Origin: Candidatus Woesearchaeota archaeon
GTDB lineage: Archaea > Nanobdellota > Nanobdellia > SCGC-AAA011-G17 > GW2011-AR20
DNA length: 6,109 bases
Assembly: GCA_018302885.1 (NCBI GenBank)
Contig: JAGVZC010000023.1
Coordinates: 1-6,109, forward strand
Direction: 5' to 3'
The translations under genes and the position numbers were made by a program. The notes under the pieces were generated by a model, which was not told the DNA's origin, did not search any database, and saw only the letters and a program-made list of their open reading frames with translations. The number at the start of each line of letters is the position of its first letter. Position 1 is the stretch's first letter. This document shows, piece by piece, positions 1 through 5,322 of the stretch.

Positions 1-985
1 AAGAGCAAGTAAACGGCGGGAATAACTATAATTCTCTTAAGGTAGCGAAATGCCTTGTCGTTTGAATGACGACCTGCATGAATGGCGTAACGAGGTTGCT
101 ATTGTCCCAAGTTAAGATCCCCTGAACACACTATTCTGGTGCAAAGGCCAGAGACGTCTAGTGGGAAGCAAAGACCCTATGGAACTTTACTACAGTCTGT
201 TGTTGTGGTATATAATTTACTGTGCAGAATAGGTGGGAGTTGTTTAAAGTTCAGACGCAAGTTTGGACTCAGACAAAAGTGAGATACCACCCTTTAGATT
301 TTGTATTGCTAACTCGTAAAGAGGACATCATCAGATGGGTAGTTTGGCTGGGGCGGCACCCTGCTGAAAAGATATCAGTAGGGCCCAAAGGTCAACTCAT
401 TAGGTTTAGAAATCCTAAGTAGAGTGCAAGAGCAAAAGTTGGCTTAATTGGATTTTTAACAATATAAAATCCAAAAAAGAAATTTTGGTCTAGCGAACCC
501 TTGTGTCTTCCTTGATGGGAGCCAAGTATGACAGAAAAGCTATCCTAGGGATAATTGAGTGGTAGCACCTAAGAGTTCAAATCGACGGTGCTGTTTGCTT
601 CATCGATGTCGGCTCAACGCAACCTGGCTGTGCAGAAGCAGCCAAGGGCGGGGGTGTTCACCCATTAAAGCGTTTGTGAGCTGGGTTCAGAACGTCGTGA
701 GACAGTTTGTTCGATATCTACTAGATGTGTTCAGTGTCTGAGAGGAAGGAAGCTATAGTACGAGAGGAACTAGTTTTCGAGGCCTCTGGTGATTGGTTAT
801 CTGGCAAGGTAGGCCAAGCAGCTAAGCCTTAGATCATAACTCCTGAAAGCATCTAAGGAGGAAAGATTCCTCAAAAAGAGACACTAGAAGTGCTCACAAA
901 AGATGAGTTTAATAGGACTGTGGTGTAAGTATCAAGGTAACGAGATATTCAGCCAGCAGTTACTAACAACTTCGAAATGAATCTG
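1..985 (+). rRNA. rrl: 23S ribosomal RNA, 3' part (end of domain IV, domains V and VI)
   Basis: Partial large-subunit rRNA, cut by the left edge. It begins near E. coli position 1890 with GTAAACGGCGG and helix 69 (stem GAAT/ATTC, loop AACTATA), followed by CTCTTAAGGTAGC as in archaea and eukaryotes. Downstream I can place the P-loop (TGGGGCGG, about 349-356), the PTC strand GGGATAA (548-554), the ATCGATGTCGG strand with the A2503 equivalent at 606, the A-loop (GGGTGTTCACCC, 653-664), the U2585 equivalent at 687, the A2602 equivalent at 704, and the sarcin-ricin loop (AGTACGAGAGGAA, 757-769). The end is estimated by comparison: TACTAAC (961-967) matches the E. coli TACTAAT that lies about 20 nt before the 3' end. 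Length from helix 69 to the end is close to that of E. coli, so no intron or large expansion is present. Several core bases are unusual (see findings). No 5S rRNA or tRNA follows. Confidence 0.97.
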
Positions 986-992
986 CCTATGA

Positions 993-1005
993 TTTTTTTA
1001 TTTTT
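993..1005 (+). terminator. T-run terminator after 23S rRNA
   Basis: Seven Ts, an A, then five Ts begin about 8 nt after the estimated rRNA end. Archaeal polymerase terminates on such U-tracts without a hairpin. A second run of eight Ts at 1051-1058 may be a back-up. The stretch 986-1149 otherwise holds only the tuf promoter and leader; I see no 5S rRNA or tRNA in it. Confidence 0.6.
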
Positions 1006-1083
1006 AATAAATTTTGTAAAAACTTTTTCTAAAAAATTATAATAAACAATTTTTTTTTCTATTGAATTTCAGAATGAAAAACC

Positions 1084-1097
1084 AAAATATTTATAAA
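1084..1097 (+). promoter_or_regulatory. Archaeal promoter (BRE/TATA) of tuf
   Basis: AAAATATTTATAAA is an archaeal TATA box (TTTATAAA core, 1090-1097) with A-rich bases just upstream where the BRE sits. With the usual 25-27 nt from box centre to start, transcription would begin near 1120, giving a leader of about 30 nt before the ATG at 1150. That differs from the other TATA-driven genes here, which appear leaderless. Confidence 0.75.
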
Positions 1098-1133
1098 CAC
1101 CCCAAAACTAAAACATTTTAACAATTATCAATT

Positions 1134-1140
1134 AGGGGGA
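1134..1140 (+). promoter_or_regulatory. Possible ribosome binding site of tuf
   Basis: AGGGGGA is the only purine-rich, G-rich block in the leader and ends 9 nt before the ATG at 1150. It is a weak match to the Shine-Dalgarno GGAGGTGA, but its place and the leader length suggest SD-like initiation. Confidence 0.5.
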
Positions 1141-1149
1141 ACAATTACA

Positions 1150-2436
1150 ATGGCAAGAGAAAAACCACACATAAATATAGTATTTATCGGTCACGTTGAC
1201 CACGGAAAATCAACTACAATAGGTAGGTTAATGTATGATTCTGGAATAATAGATGAGCAGGCAATGAGGAAGTTAAGGGAAAAAGCTCAGGAATTGGGAA
1301 AAAGCGGATTTGAATTCGCATTTGTTATGGACAACTTAAAGGAAGAGAGAGAAAGAGGAGTTACAATTGACTTGGCTCATAAAAAGTTTGTAACAAATAA
1401 ATTTGAATATACAATCATAGATGCACCAGGGCACAAGGACTTCATTAAGAATATGATCACAGGTGCTTCACAGGCTGACGTTGGTGTTTTAGTTGTTGCT
1501 GCAGGTGAGGGTGTAATGGCACAGACTAAAGAGCACATATGGTTGTCAAGAACACTGGGTGTCAACCAACTGGCAATTGCAGTAAACAAGATGGATTCTG
1601 TAAATTATGATGAAGCAAAATTCAACAAAGTCAAGGAAGAAGTAAGTGCAGTATTAAAGACAGCAGGATATAAAATTGAAAATATAAAATTCATAGCAAT
1701 AAGTGCATTAAAAGGCGACAATGTATTCAAGAGATCAGAGCATATGTCATGGTACAAAGGTCCGACATTATTGGAATTGCTGGATGAGTTCAAAGAGCCT
1801 GAAAAGCCAACTAACTTGCCATTGAGGCTTCCAATACAGGATGTATATAACATCGCAGGTATTGGTGTTGTTCCCGTTGGTAGGGTTGAGACAGGTAAGA
1901 TGAAAATTGGTGACAAGGTTATTATTGTTCCAGCAAGGGAAGGCAAGGGCGTTAAAGGAGAAATCAAATCCATAGAAATGCATCATGAACAGATAGATGA
2001 AGCAATACCCGGAGATAATATTGGTTTCTCAGTAAGAGGAATCGGCAAGAAGGATATCGCAAGAGGGGATGTACTGGGTCATGAAAGCAACGTTCCAACA
2101 ATAGCAACAGAGTTTACAGCACAGATAATTGTATTGAATCATCCGACTGTAATCACTGTGGGTTATACGCCGGTATTCCATGTGCATACGTCGCAGGTTG
2201 CATGCCAGTTTTCAGAATTGATTTCTAAATTGGATCCTGCAACAGGGCAAGTCTTACAGGAAAAGCCTGACATGTTAAGAAACGGTGATGCTGCAAGAGT
2301 AAAAATCAAGCCACAAAAGCCAATGGTCATCGAGACACAGAAGGAGATTCCTCAGATGTCAAGATTTGCAATTAGGGACGCAGGTCAGACAGTTGCTGCA
2401 GGCATGTGCATATCCTTAGTTAAGAAAGAAATTTAA
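1150..2436 (+). CDS. tuf: Translation elongation factor 1-alpha (aEF1A / EF-Tu family)
   Basis: GTPase that brings aminoacyl-tRNA to the ribosomal A site in the cytoplasm. The product is 428 aa, full length for archaeal EF1A. All G motifs are visible: G1 GHVDHGKST (14-22), switch I ERERGVTID with Thr72, G3 DAPGH (91-95), G4 NKMD (146-149) and G5 SALKGDN (185-191). Domains II and III follow, with the family motifs MSWYKGPTLLELLDEF (about 198-213) and, near the C-terminus, RFAIRD. The sequence is of the archaeal/eukaryotic type, not bacterial EF-Tu. The ATG gives the usual N-terminus just before the first beta strand and lies after a plausible G-rich site. The gene has its own TATA box and is followed by a T-run. 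In many archaea tuf sits in the str operon next to rps12, rps7 and fusA; here the upstream neighbour is the 23S gene, while rps10 is kept downstream. Confidence 0.98.
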   Translation: MAREKPHINIVFIGHVDHGKSTTIGRLMYDSGIIDEQAMRKLREKAQELGKSGFEFAFVMDNLKEERERGVTIDLAHKKFVTNKFEYTIIDAPGHKDFIKNMITGASQADVGVLVVAAGEGVMAQTKEHIWLSRTLGVNQLAIAVNKMDSVNYDEAKFNKVKEEVSAVLKTAGYKIENIKFIAISALKGDNVFKRSEHMSWYKGPTLLELLDEFKEPEKPTNLPLRLPIQDVYNIAGIGVVPVGRVETGKMKIGDKVIIVPAREGKGVKGEIKSIEMHHEQIDEAIPGDNIGFSVRGIGKKDIARGDVLGHESNVPTIATEFTAQIIVLNHPTVITVGYTPVFHVHTSQVACQFSELISKLDPATGQVLQEKPDMLRNGDAARVKIKPQKPMVIETQKEIPQMSRFAIRDAGQTVAAGMCISLVKKEI

Positions 2437-2454
2437 TTTCTTTTTTTATTTTTT
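2437..2454 (+). terminator. T-run after tuf
   Basis: Sixteen Ts interrupted by one C and one A start directly after the tuf stop codon. This fits archaeal U-tract termination and would separate tuf transcripts from rps10, which has its own TATA box a few bases on. Some read-through into rps10 remains possible. Confidence 0.6.
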
Positions 2455-2457
2455 AGT

Positions 2458-2469
2458 TAAATTTATAAA
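2458..2469 (+). promoter_or_regulatory. Archaeal TATA promoter of the rps10 operon, implying a leaderless start
   Basis: TTAAATTTATAAA contains the core TTTATAAA at 2462-2469. Its centre is 26 nt before the rps10 ATG (2492), the normal distance to the transcription start, so the mRNA should begin at or within a few bases of the start codon. There is no Shine-Dalgarno in the TC-rich spacer, as expected for leaderless translation. Confidence 0.75.
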
Positions 2470-2491
2470 CCTGATTTTTTCTCTATATAAA

Positions 2492-2800
2492 ATGCAAAAA
2501 GCAAGAATAAAACTAGCAAGCAATAATATTAATCAGCTGAATGAAATTATAGAATCAATAAATGAAATTGCTAAAAAAACAAAGGTAAAGTTGCATGGTC
2601 CTATACCTATACCTAATAAAAAACTGAAGATAACTACAAGAAAAGCGCCATGCGGAAGGGGGAAGGCCTCATGGGACAGGTTTGAGATGAGGGTTCATAA
2701 AAGGCTTGTTGATCTTGAAGTTAATGAAAGGGCATTAAGATTAATCATGAAAGTCCCAATACCTGAATCAGTCAATATTTCAATAGAACTGTTAGAATGA
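2492..2800 (+). CDS. rps10: Small-subunit ribosomal protein S10 (archaeal uS10)
   Basis: Component of the 30S head. At 102 aa it is the normal archaeal length. The N-terminal beta strand MQKARIKLASNN, the helix with NEIIESINEIAKKT (about 17-30), the strand and extended loop GPIPIPNKKLKITTRKAPCGRG (about 36-57) and the block RVHKRLVDLE (67-76) are classic S10 features. The C-terminal strand IPESVNISIELLE closes the fold. The ATG lies 26 nt after the TATA centre with no SD, so it is probably read from a leaderless mRNA. Its stop overlaps the start of the next gene (ATGA, 2797-2800), which suggests translational coupling to the membrane protein and Rpp30 downstream. tuf-rps10 adjacency is a conserved archaeal arrangement. 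Confidence 0.97.
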   Translation: MQKARIKLASNNINQLNEIIESINEIAKKTKVKLHGPIPIPNKKLKITTRKAPCGRGKASWDRFEMRVHKRLVDLEVNERALRLIMKVPIPESVNISIELLE

Positions 2801-3279
2801 ACATAAATGATATTATTCTCAAAATAATTGTCTTCATTATTATAATATTATTTGGTCTGGTAATCAGCAAGGTGATTTCTAATCTTATTAAAAAAGCAAT
2901 AAAAGAGTTGGAATTGAACAGAATATTAAAAAAAGCCGAGATTAAGTTCAATCCTGAAAAATTCTTGCCTTCACTTTCAATATACATAATTTATTTTTTT
3001 ACTTTGGTGATTGCCCTTAATCAGGTTGGTATTACTTCAATAGTTCTGAAAATAATCGCCATATTATTGATATTGCTTATAATTGCCTATGTTATAATTT
3101 CTTTGAGGGATATAATTCCTAATATTTATTGTGGTTTTAAAATCAAGAAAAAGTATAAAACAGGGGATAATATAGAATACAGGAAAATAAATGGAAAAAT
3201 AATTTATATGAATCTTGTTGAATTGCAGGTTCAGACAGGAAAGGAGATTGTTTATATCCCATACAAATTGTTAAGATGA
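2797..3279 (+). CDS. Minimal MscS-like membrane protein
   Basis: A 160-aa membrane protein. Predicted helices by eye: TM1 at about 5-27 (very Ile-rich), TM2 at about 58-77 and TM3 at about 81-103, the last followed by RDIIPNIYCGFKIK (104-117). This region, then TGDNIEYRKINGKIIYMNL (122-140) and VQTGKEIVYIPYKLL (145-159), fits the end of pore helix TM3 and the beta domain of the small-conductance mechanosensitive channel family (G-D-x-I, N/G-G-x-I, then V-x-IP). It ends just after the beta domain, so the C-terminal alpha/beta cage domain of typical MscS is absent. The start overlaps the rps10 stop (ATGA), and its own stop overlaps the next gene in the same way. The MscS assignment rests on pattern, not a search. 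Channel activity is inferred; it could be a structural relative. Confidence 0.7.
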   Translation: MNINDIILKIIVFIIIILFGLVISKVISNLIKKAIKELELNRILKKAEIKFNPEKFLPSLSIYIIYFFTLVIALNQVGITSIVLKIIAILLILLIIAYVIISLRDIIPNIYCGFKIKKKYKTGDNIEYRKINGKIIYMNLVELQVQTGKEIVYIPYKLLR

Positions 3280-3650
3280 AAATGATAATTGGTGGCAGTG
3301 ATTCTGTGAACAGGAAGGTGGTTGAGAATACTTCAGTAAATATTTTATTGTCTCCTGAAAAAGGAAGGAACAAGGATTTCATGAAGTCAAGAAATTCAGG
3401 CTTGAATCAAGTATTATGCAAATTGGCTGCAAAGAACAATGTTGCCATAGGATTTAACTTTGATGATATCCTTAATAATAATGATAGGGTTAATATTTTA
3501 GGCAGAATGATGCTCAATGTCAGGCTATGCAACAAATATGGGGTAAAAATGTATGTTTGCAATTCACAGAAGGATTTTAGATGCGATTCTGATTTGAAAA
3601 TTTTTGGAAGAATTCTTGGAATGAAGAACTTCGGCATTAAAAGGATATAA
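3276..3650 (+). CDS. rnp3: RNase P protein component 3 (Rpp30 family), shortened
   Basis: Protein subunit of archaeal RNase P, which trims the 5' leader of pre-tRNAs. The 124-aa product matches the central and C-terminal part of Rpp30 as I remember it from Pyrococcus: a GGSDSVNRKVVEN segment (6-18), SPEKGRNKD, then SGLNQVLCKLAAKNNVAIGF (41-60), DDILNNNDRVNILGRMMLNV (63-82), KYGVKMYVCNSQKDFRCDSD (87-106) and LKIFGRILGM (107-116). It lacks about 70-80 N-terminal residues, the first strands of the TIM-like barrel. It also lacks the last helix of about 20 residues that normally follows the G-M. The start is fixed by the ATGA overlap with the upstream gene; an ATG two codons on (3282) is an alternative. 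No frameshifted remainder is visible on either side, as the upstream frame codes for a membrane protein. It may be a reduced but working subunit. Confidence 0.8.
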   Translation: MKMIIGGSDSVNRKVVENTSVNILLSPEKGRNKDFMKSRNSGLNQVLCKLAAKNNVAIGFNFDDILNNNDRVNILGRMMLNVRLCNKYGVKMYVCNSQKDFRCDSDLKIFGRILGMKNFGIKRI

Positions 3651-3659
3651 AGGATATAA
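3642..3659 (+). repeat. 9-bp tandem duplication at the end of rnp3
   Basis: AGGATATAA occurs twice head to tail. The first copy encodes the last residues Arg-Ile and the stop codon, and the second repeats them in frame, giving a second stop. It looks like a slippage duplication with no effect on the protein. Confidence 0.8.
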
Positions 3660-3673
3660 ATTATTAAAAAAGA

Positions 3674-3685
3674 AAAATTTATAAA
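3674..3685 (+). promoter_or_regulatory. Archaeal TATA promoter of the 3711 gene
   Basis: AAAATTTATAAA has its core TTTATAAA at 3678-3685. The box centre is about 29 nt before the ATG at 3711, so the mRNA would have no leader or one of only 2-4 nt. GGTGA at 3705-3709 resembles a Shine-Dalgarno but is too close to the ATG (1 nt) to act as one. Confidence 0.7.
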
Positions 3686-3710
3686 TTCAATTAATTGCCA
3701 ATTCGGTGAA

Positions 3711-4037
3711 ATGAATAAAATATCAAAAACATTGCTGGGTATTTATGTTGCACTGACTTTAACTAATTTTATTGGTAATTTACGCGACTATAATCGCGGA
3801 GTGGAACAATTGTCAAATCCATTATACAGTCCAAGATTATATAAAGAATGGATAGATTACACAAAAAAGAAAAAAGAGCAATTTTCTTCTCCGATAAATT
3901 GGATTCCTTTTAGCGGTCCTTATATTTCATTAACAGATGAAATTCCATTAGAAATCAGATTATCAATAGAATTCAATAAACCAACTAATATAAAAATCGG
4001 TATACCAGAGGAAGAAGCAATTAATAAATCAAATTAA
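3711..4037 (+). CDS. Hypothetical membrane-anchored protein
   Basis: I do not recognise this 108-aa protein. Residues 1-7 are basic/polar (MNKISKT) and 8-21 are hydrophobic (LLGIYVALTLTNFI), giving an uncleaved signal anchor or a signal peptide. The rest is polar: a possible helix YKEWIDYTKKKKEQ (44-57), a segment INWIPFSGPY (62-71), and beta-like stretches EIPLEIRLSIEF (78-89) and NIKIGIPEEE (93-102). This suggests a small extracytoplasmic domain. A TATA box is placed for near-leaderless transcription, which supports this ATG and a real gene. There is no operon partner: the next gene has its own promoter and SD. No cysteine or lipobox is present. Confidence 0.65.
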   Translation: MNKISKTLLGIYVALTLTNFIGNLRDYNRGVEQLSNPLYSPRLYKEWIDYTKKKKEQFSSPINWIPFSGPYISLTDEIPLEIRLSIEFNKPTNIKIGIPEEEAINKSN

Positions 4038-4042
4038 TAACA

Positions 4043-4051
4043 TTTTTATAC
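4043..4051 (+). promoter_or_regulatory. Likely TATA box of the coiled-coil gene pair
   Basis: TTTTTATAC lies just after the previous stop codon. With normal spacing it would start transcription near 4072, leaving a leader of about 20 nt that carries the SD at 4079-4087. The box is a weaker match than the TTTATAAA boxes elsewhere in the window. Confidence 0.45.
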
Positions 4052-4078
4052 TAAATATTCTTTATTTTTACATAAAAA

Positions 4079-4087
4079 GGAGGGTGA
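4079..4087 (+). promoter_or_regulatory. Strong Shine-Dalgarno site
   Basis: GGAGGGTGA, a near-complete complement of the 16S 3' end, ends 4 nt before the ATG at 4092 (the GGAGG part ends 8 nt before it). It is the best SD in the window and fixes the start of the coiled-coil gene. Confidence 0.8.
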
Positions 4088-4091
4088 TTTA

Positions 4092-4406
4092 ATGGCTGCT
4101 AAAAAGACTGATTCAAAAAATGATTCTCATCATGAAAAATTAATGGGTACCTTAATAGAAAATACAATTTTGCTGCAAAAAAAAGATGCTGAGCTGATGA
4201 TTTCTGTAAAAAGATTGATAGAAAAAATAGACAGGATGCTTAATGTGTTTGAGGAAGCTTCAAAGCATGTTATGGAAGTTTCTGAGGACAAGAGAATGGC
4301 GGAGCTTACAGATAAGCTTGAGGAATTGCTTGAACAGAACAAGACAATAGCAAAGGGATTGATAATGCTGGAACAGTATGTGAGGAAAAGGTCGCCTCCA
4401 ATGTAA
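4092..4406 (+). CDS. Conserved-looking coiled-coil protein
   Basis: A 104-aa soluble, almost wholly helical protein. After a charged N-terminus (MAAKKTDSKNDSHHEK) come two long helical segments, about 17-62 and 66-98, with heptad-like spacing of Leu/Ile/Met (for example LIENTILLQKKDAELMISV, LTDKLEELLEQNKTIAKGL). They are separated by a short EVSEDK turn. The tail is basic with two prolines (RKRSPPM). There are no catalytic motifs and no membrane segment. It resembles small coiled-coil proteins with a LLEQNKTIAKGL-type segment that I associate with DPANN genomes; this is recollection, not a search. The start is set by a strong SD. The next gene begins 3 nt after its stop, so the two are almost surely co-translated and may form a complex. 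Confidence 0.75.
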   Translation: MAAKKTDSKNDSHHEKLMGTLIENTILLQKKDAELMISVKRLIEKIDRMLNVFEEASKHVMEVSEDKRMAELTDKLEELLEQNKTIAKGLIMLEQYVRKRSPPM

Positions 4407-4409
4407 ACA

Positions 4410-4844
4410 ATGTCAATAGAATTTATTCGTGATGAATTTCTTGAAGGTAAAAAAGAGGAGCTTGAGAATATAGACAAGGAATTATCCCAAAAAAGAAAAC
4501 CCACTGACAGGAAAGTTTTGTTCTTGAGAAGATTTACTCTTGCCTTGATGGGCCAGTATCAGATTAAGCAAAAGCATTTTTATAAAAAGAATGAAGAGAT
4601 TGAAATGCTCAACAGGCATCTGCAAACGGAAATTAATGATATAGGCGGTATCAGAAGGCCTATTCAAAGAGTAATGCCTCCTGCACCGGACATTCCAAGA
4701 CCGGCAGGAATTCCAATACCAAGGCCAACGCTTTCATTAAATATTCCAAGTCCAGTAAAAGAAAATTTGAAAATTCCCAATCCAATACCAATGGAAAGCA
4801 TTCCTGAGAAAAAGGAAATTAAAATTCCAAATCCTATTCAGTGA
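4410..4844 (+). CDS. Helical protein with Ile-Pro-rich tail
   Basis: An unrecognised 144-aa protein in two parts. Residues 1-76 are charged and helical (FLEGKKEELENIDKELSQKR, 10-29; then RRFTLALMGQYQIKQKHFYK, 40-59), with a GG break at 79-80. Residues 84-144 are low-complexity and proline-rich, with many Ile-Pro units (DIPRP, GIPIPRP, NIPSP, IPNPIP, SIPEK, IPNPIQ). KIPNPI occurs twice, at 121-126 and 138-143. Such a tail is probably extended and unstructured, a linker or binding surface. The gene lies 3 nt after the coiled-coil gene with no promoter between, so an assembly of the two helical parts is a reasonable inference. No signal peptide or membrane helix is seen. Confidence 0.75.
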   Translation: MSIEFIRDEFLEGKKEELENIDKELSQKRKPTDRKVLFLRRFTLALMGQYQIKQKHFYKKNEEIEMLNRHLQTEINDIGGIRRPIQRVMPPAPDIPRPAGIPIPRPTLSLNIPSPVKENLKIPNPIPMESIPEKKEIKIPNPIQ

Positions 4845-4851
4845 ATAATAC

Positions 4852-4864
4852 AAATATTTATAAA
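4852..4864 (+). promoter_or_regulatory. Archaeal TATA promoter of the 4888 gene
   Basis: AAATATTTATAAA has its core TTTATAAA at 4857-4864, centred 27 nt before ATG 4888. Transcription would start at or next to that ATG, which excludes the in-frame TTG at 4873 as the start codon. The box lies 8 nt after the stop of the preceding gene. Confidence 0.75.
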
Positions 4865-4887
4865 TTCCTTATTTGAGTAAAGCCTTC

Positions 4888-5286
4888 ATGTCAAAAAAAT
4901 CAACAGCAATTTTGCTGACACTCTTTTTTATTAATTCATTTAATGGCACAAGCAGGAGTTACATAGAAGCTCATTATCCAACAGGTAAAAATAAAACAGT
5001 GACTATTAATGATCCAAACAGATACGCTTTTCCTGTAAATGAATATGACAAAGATAATATCAGCAAAAGAATAAAATTATGGAACGGAGATTCAAGTAAT
5101 GTTTCAACAATAGATTCTGTTTTCTACAAAGATGGCTTGATTGAGATGGTTATTTCTCCAAAAGATTCAAGCAGAGAGGATTATGTTGTATATTTCAATG
5201 ATGAGATTACTCCTGCATCCACATATGATATTATAATGAATCATATAATAAAAGGTGCTGAAAATAATATAATTGTTGCAGACTAA
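4888..5286 (+). CDS. Small exported protein, unknown function (tandem copy A)
   Basis: A 132-aa protein with a Sec-type signal sequence: MSKKS, a hydrophobic core TAILLTLFFINSF (6-18), then NGTSRS as a possible cleavage region. The mature part has no cysteine and is rich in Asn, Asp, Ser and Tyr with beta-like stretches (KTVTIND, 36-42; GLIEMVISP, 83-91; DYVVYFNDE, 98-106) and a C-terminal helix (STYDIIMNHIIKGAENN). An in-frame TTG at 4873 would add five residues, but the TATA position predicts an mRNA beginning at the ATG. The next gene has a similar signal sequence (shared TAILLT and NG) and a similar order of elements, suggesting duplication. The lipobox Cys of the neighbour is a Thr here. 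I do not recognise a family. Confidence 0.7.
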   Translation: MSKKSTAILLTLFFINSFNGTSRSYIEAHYPTGKNKTVTINDPNRYAFPVNEYDKDNISKRIKLWNGDSSNVSTIDSVFYKDGLIEMVISPKDSSREDYVVYFNDEITPASTYDIIMNHIIKGAENNIIVAD

Positions 5287-5299
5287 AAATATTTATAAT
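5287..5299 (+). promoter_or_regulatory. Archaeal TATA promoter of the 5323 gene
   Basis: AAATATTTATAAT begins right after the stop of copy A, with its core TTTATAAT at 5292-5299. The centre is 27 nt before ATG 5323, again predicting a leaderless mRNA and ruling out the in-frame TTG at 5302. It is nearly identical to the box before copy A. Confidence 0.72.
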
Positions 5300-5322
5300 G
5301 TTTGAGAACAATAGATTATATA

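Noticed and set aside
20..60. Possible 23S intron or homing-endonuclease insertion near helix 69
   Set aside because: This region is a common insertion site, but the sequence runs uninterrupted through the helix and CTTAAGGTAGCGAAATGCC.
222..422. 66-aa + strand ORF
   Set aside because: It lies wholly inside domain V of the 23S rRNA, including the P-loop; chance frame.
559..741. 60-aa + strand ORF
   Set aside because: It overlaps helix 89, the A-loop and PTC strands of the 23S rRNA; not a protein gene.
1067..1079. Small hairpin TTTCA-GAA-TGAAA upstream of the tuf TATA box
   Set aside because: Five A/T-rich base pairs in an AT-rich spacer are expected by chance; nothing else supports an operator.
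986..1149. 5S rRNA or tRNA after 23S
   Set aside because: The 164-bp spacer is very AT-rich, with T-runs and a promoter, and shows no cloverleaf or 5S-like conserved blocks.
1377..1986. Three minus-strand ORFs (70, 122 and 72 aa)
   Set aside because: Antisense to the intact tuf gene, with no promoter, SD or protein-like motifs.
2772..3637. Minus-strand ORFs of 71, 79 and 76 aa
   Set aside because: Shadows of the rps10/MscS-like/rnp3 operon, whose + strand frames have family matches and coupled starts.
4130..4667. Minus-strand ORFs of 124 and 61 aa
   Set aside because: Antisense to the coiled-coil pair. The Ser-rich composition is what the complement of Lys/Glu/Leu-rich helical coding gives.
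4873..4887. TTG start extending copy A by five residues
   Set aside because: The TATA box at 4857-4864 places the mRNA start at about 4886-4888, so the TTG would not be transcribed.
5302..5322. TTG start extending the lipoprotein by seven residues
   Set aside because: It lies between the TATA box and the predicted mRNA start, and it would put charged residues before a normal signal peptide.
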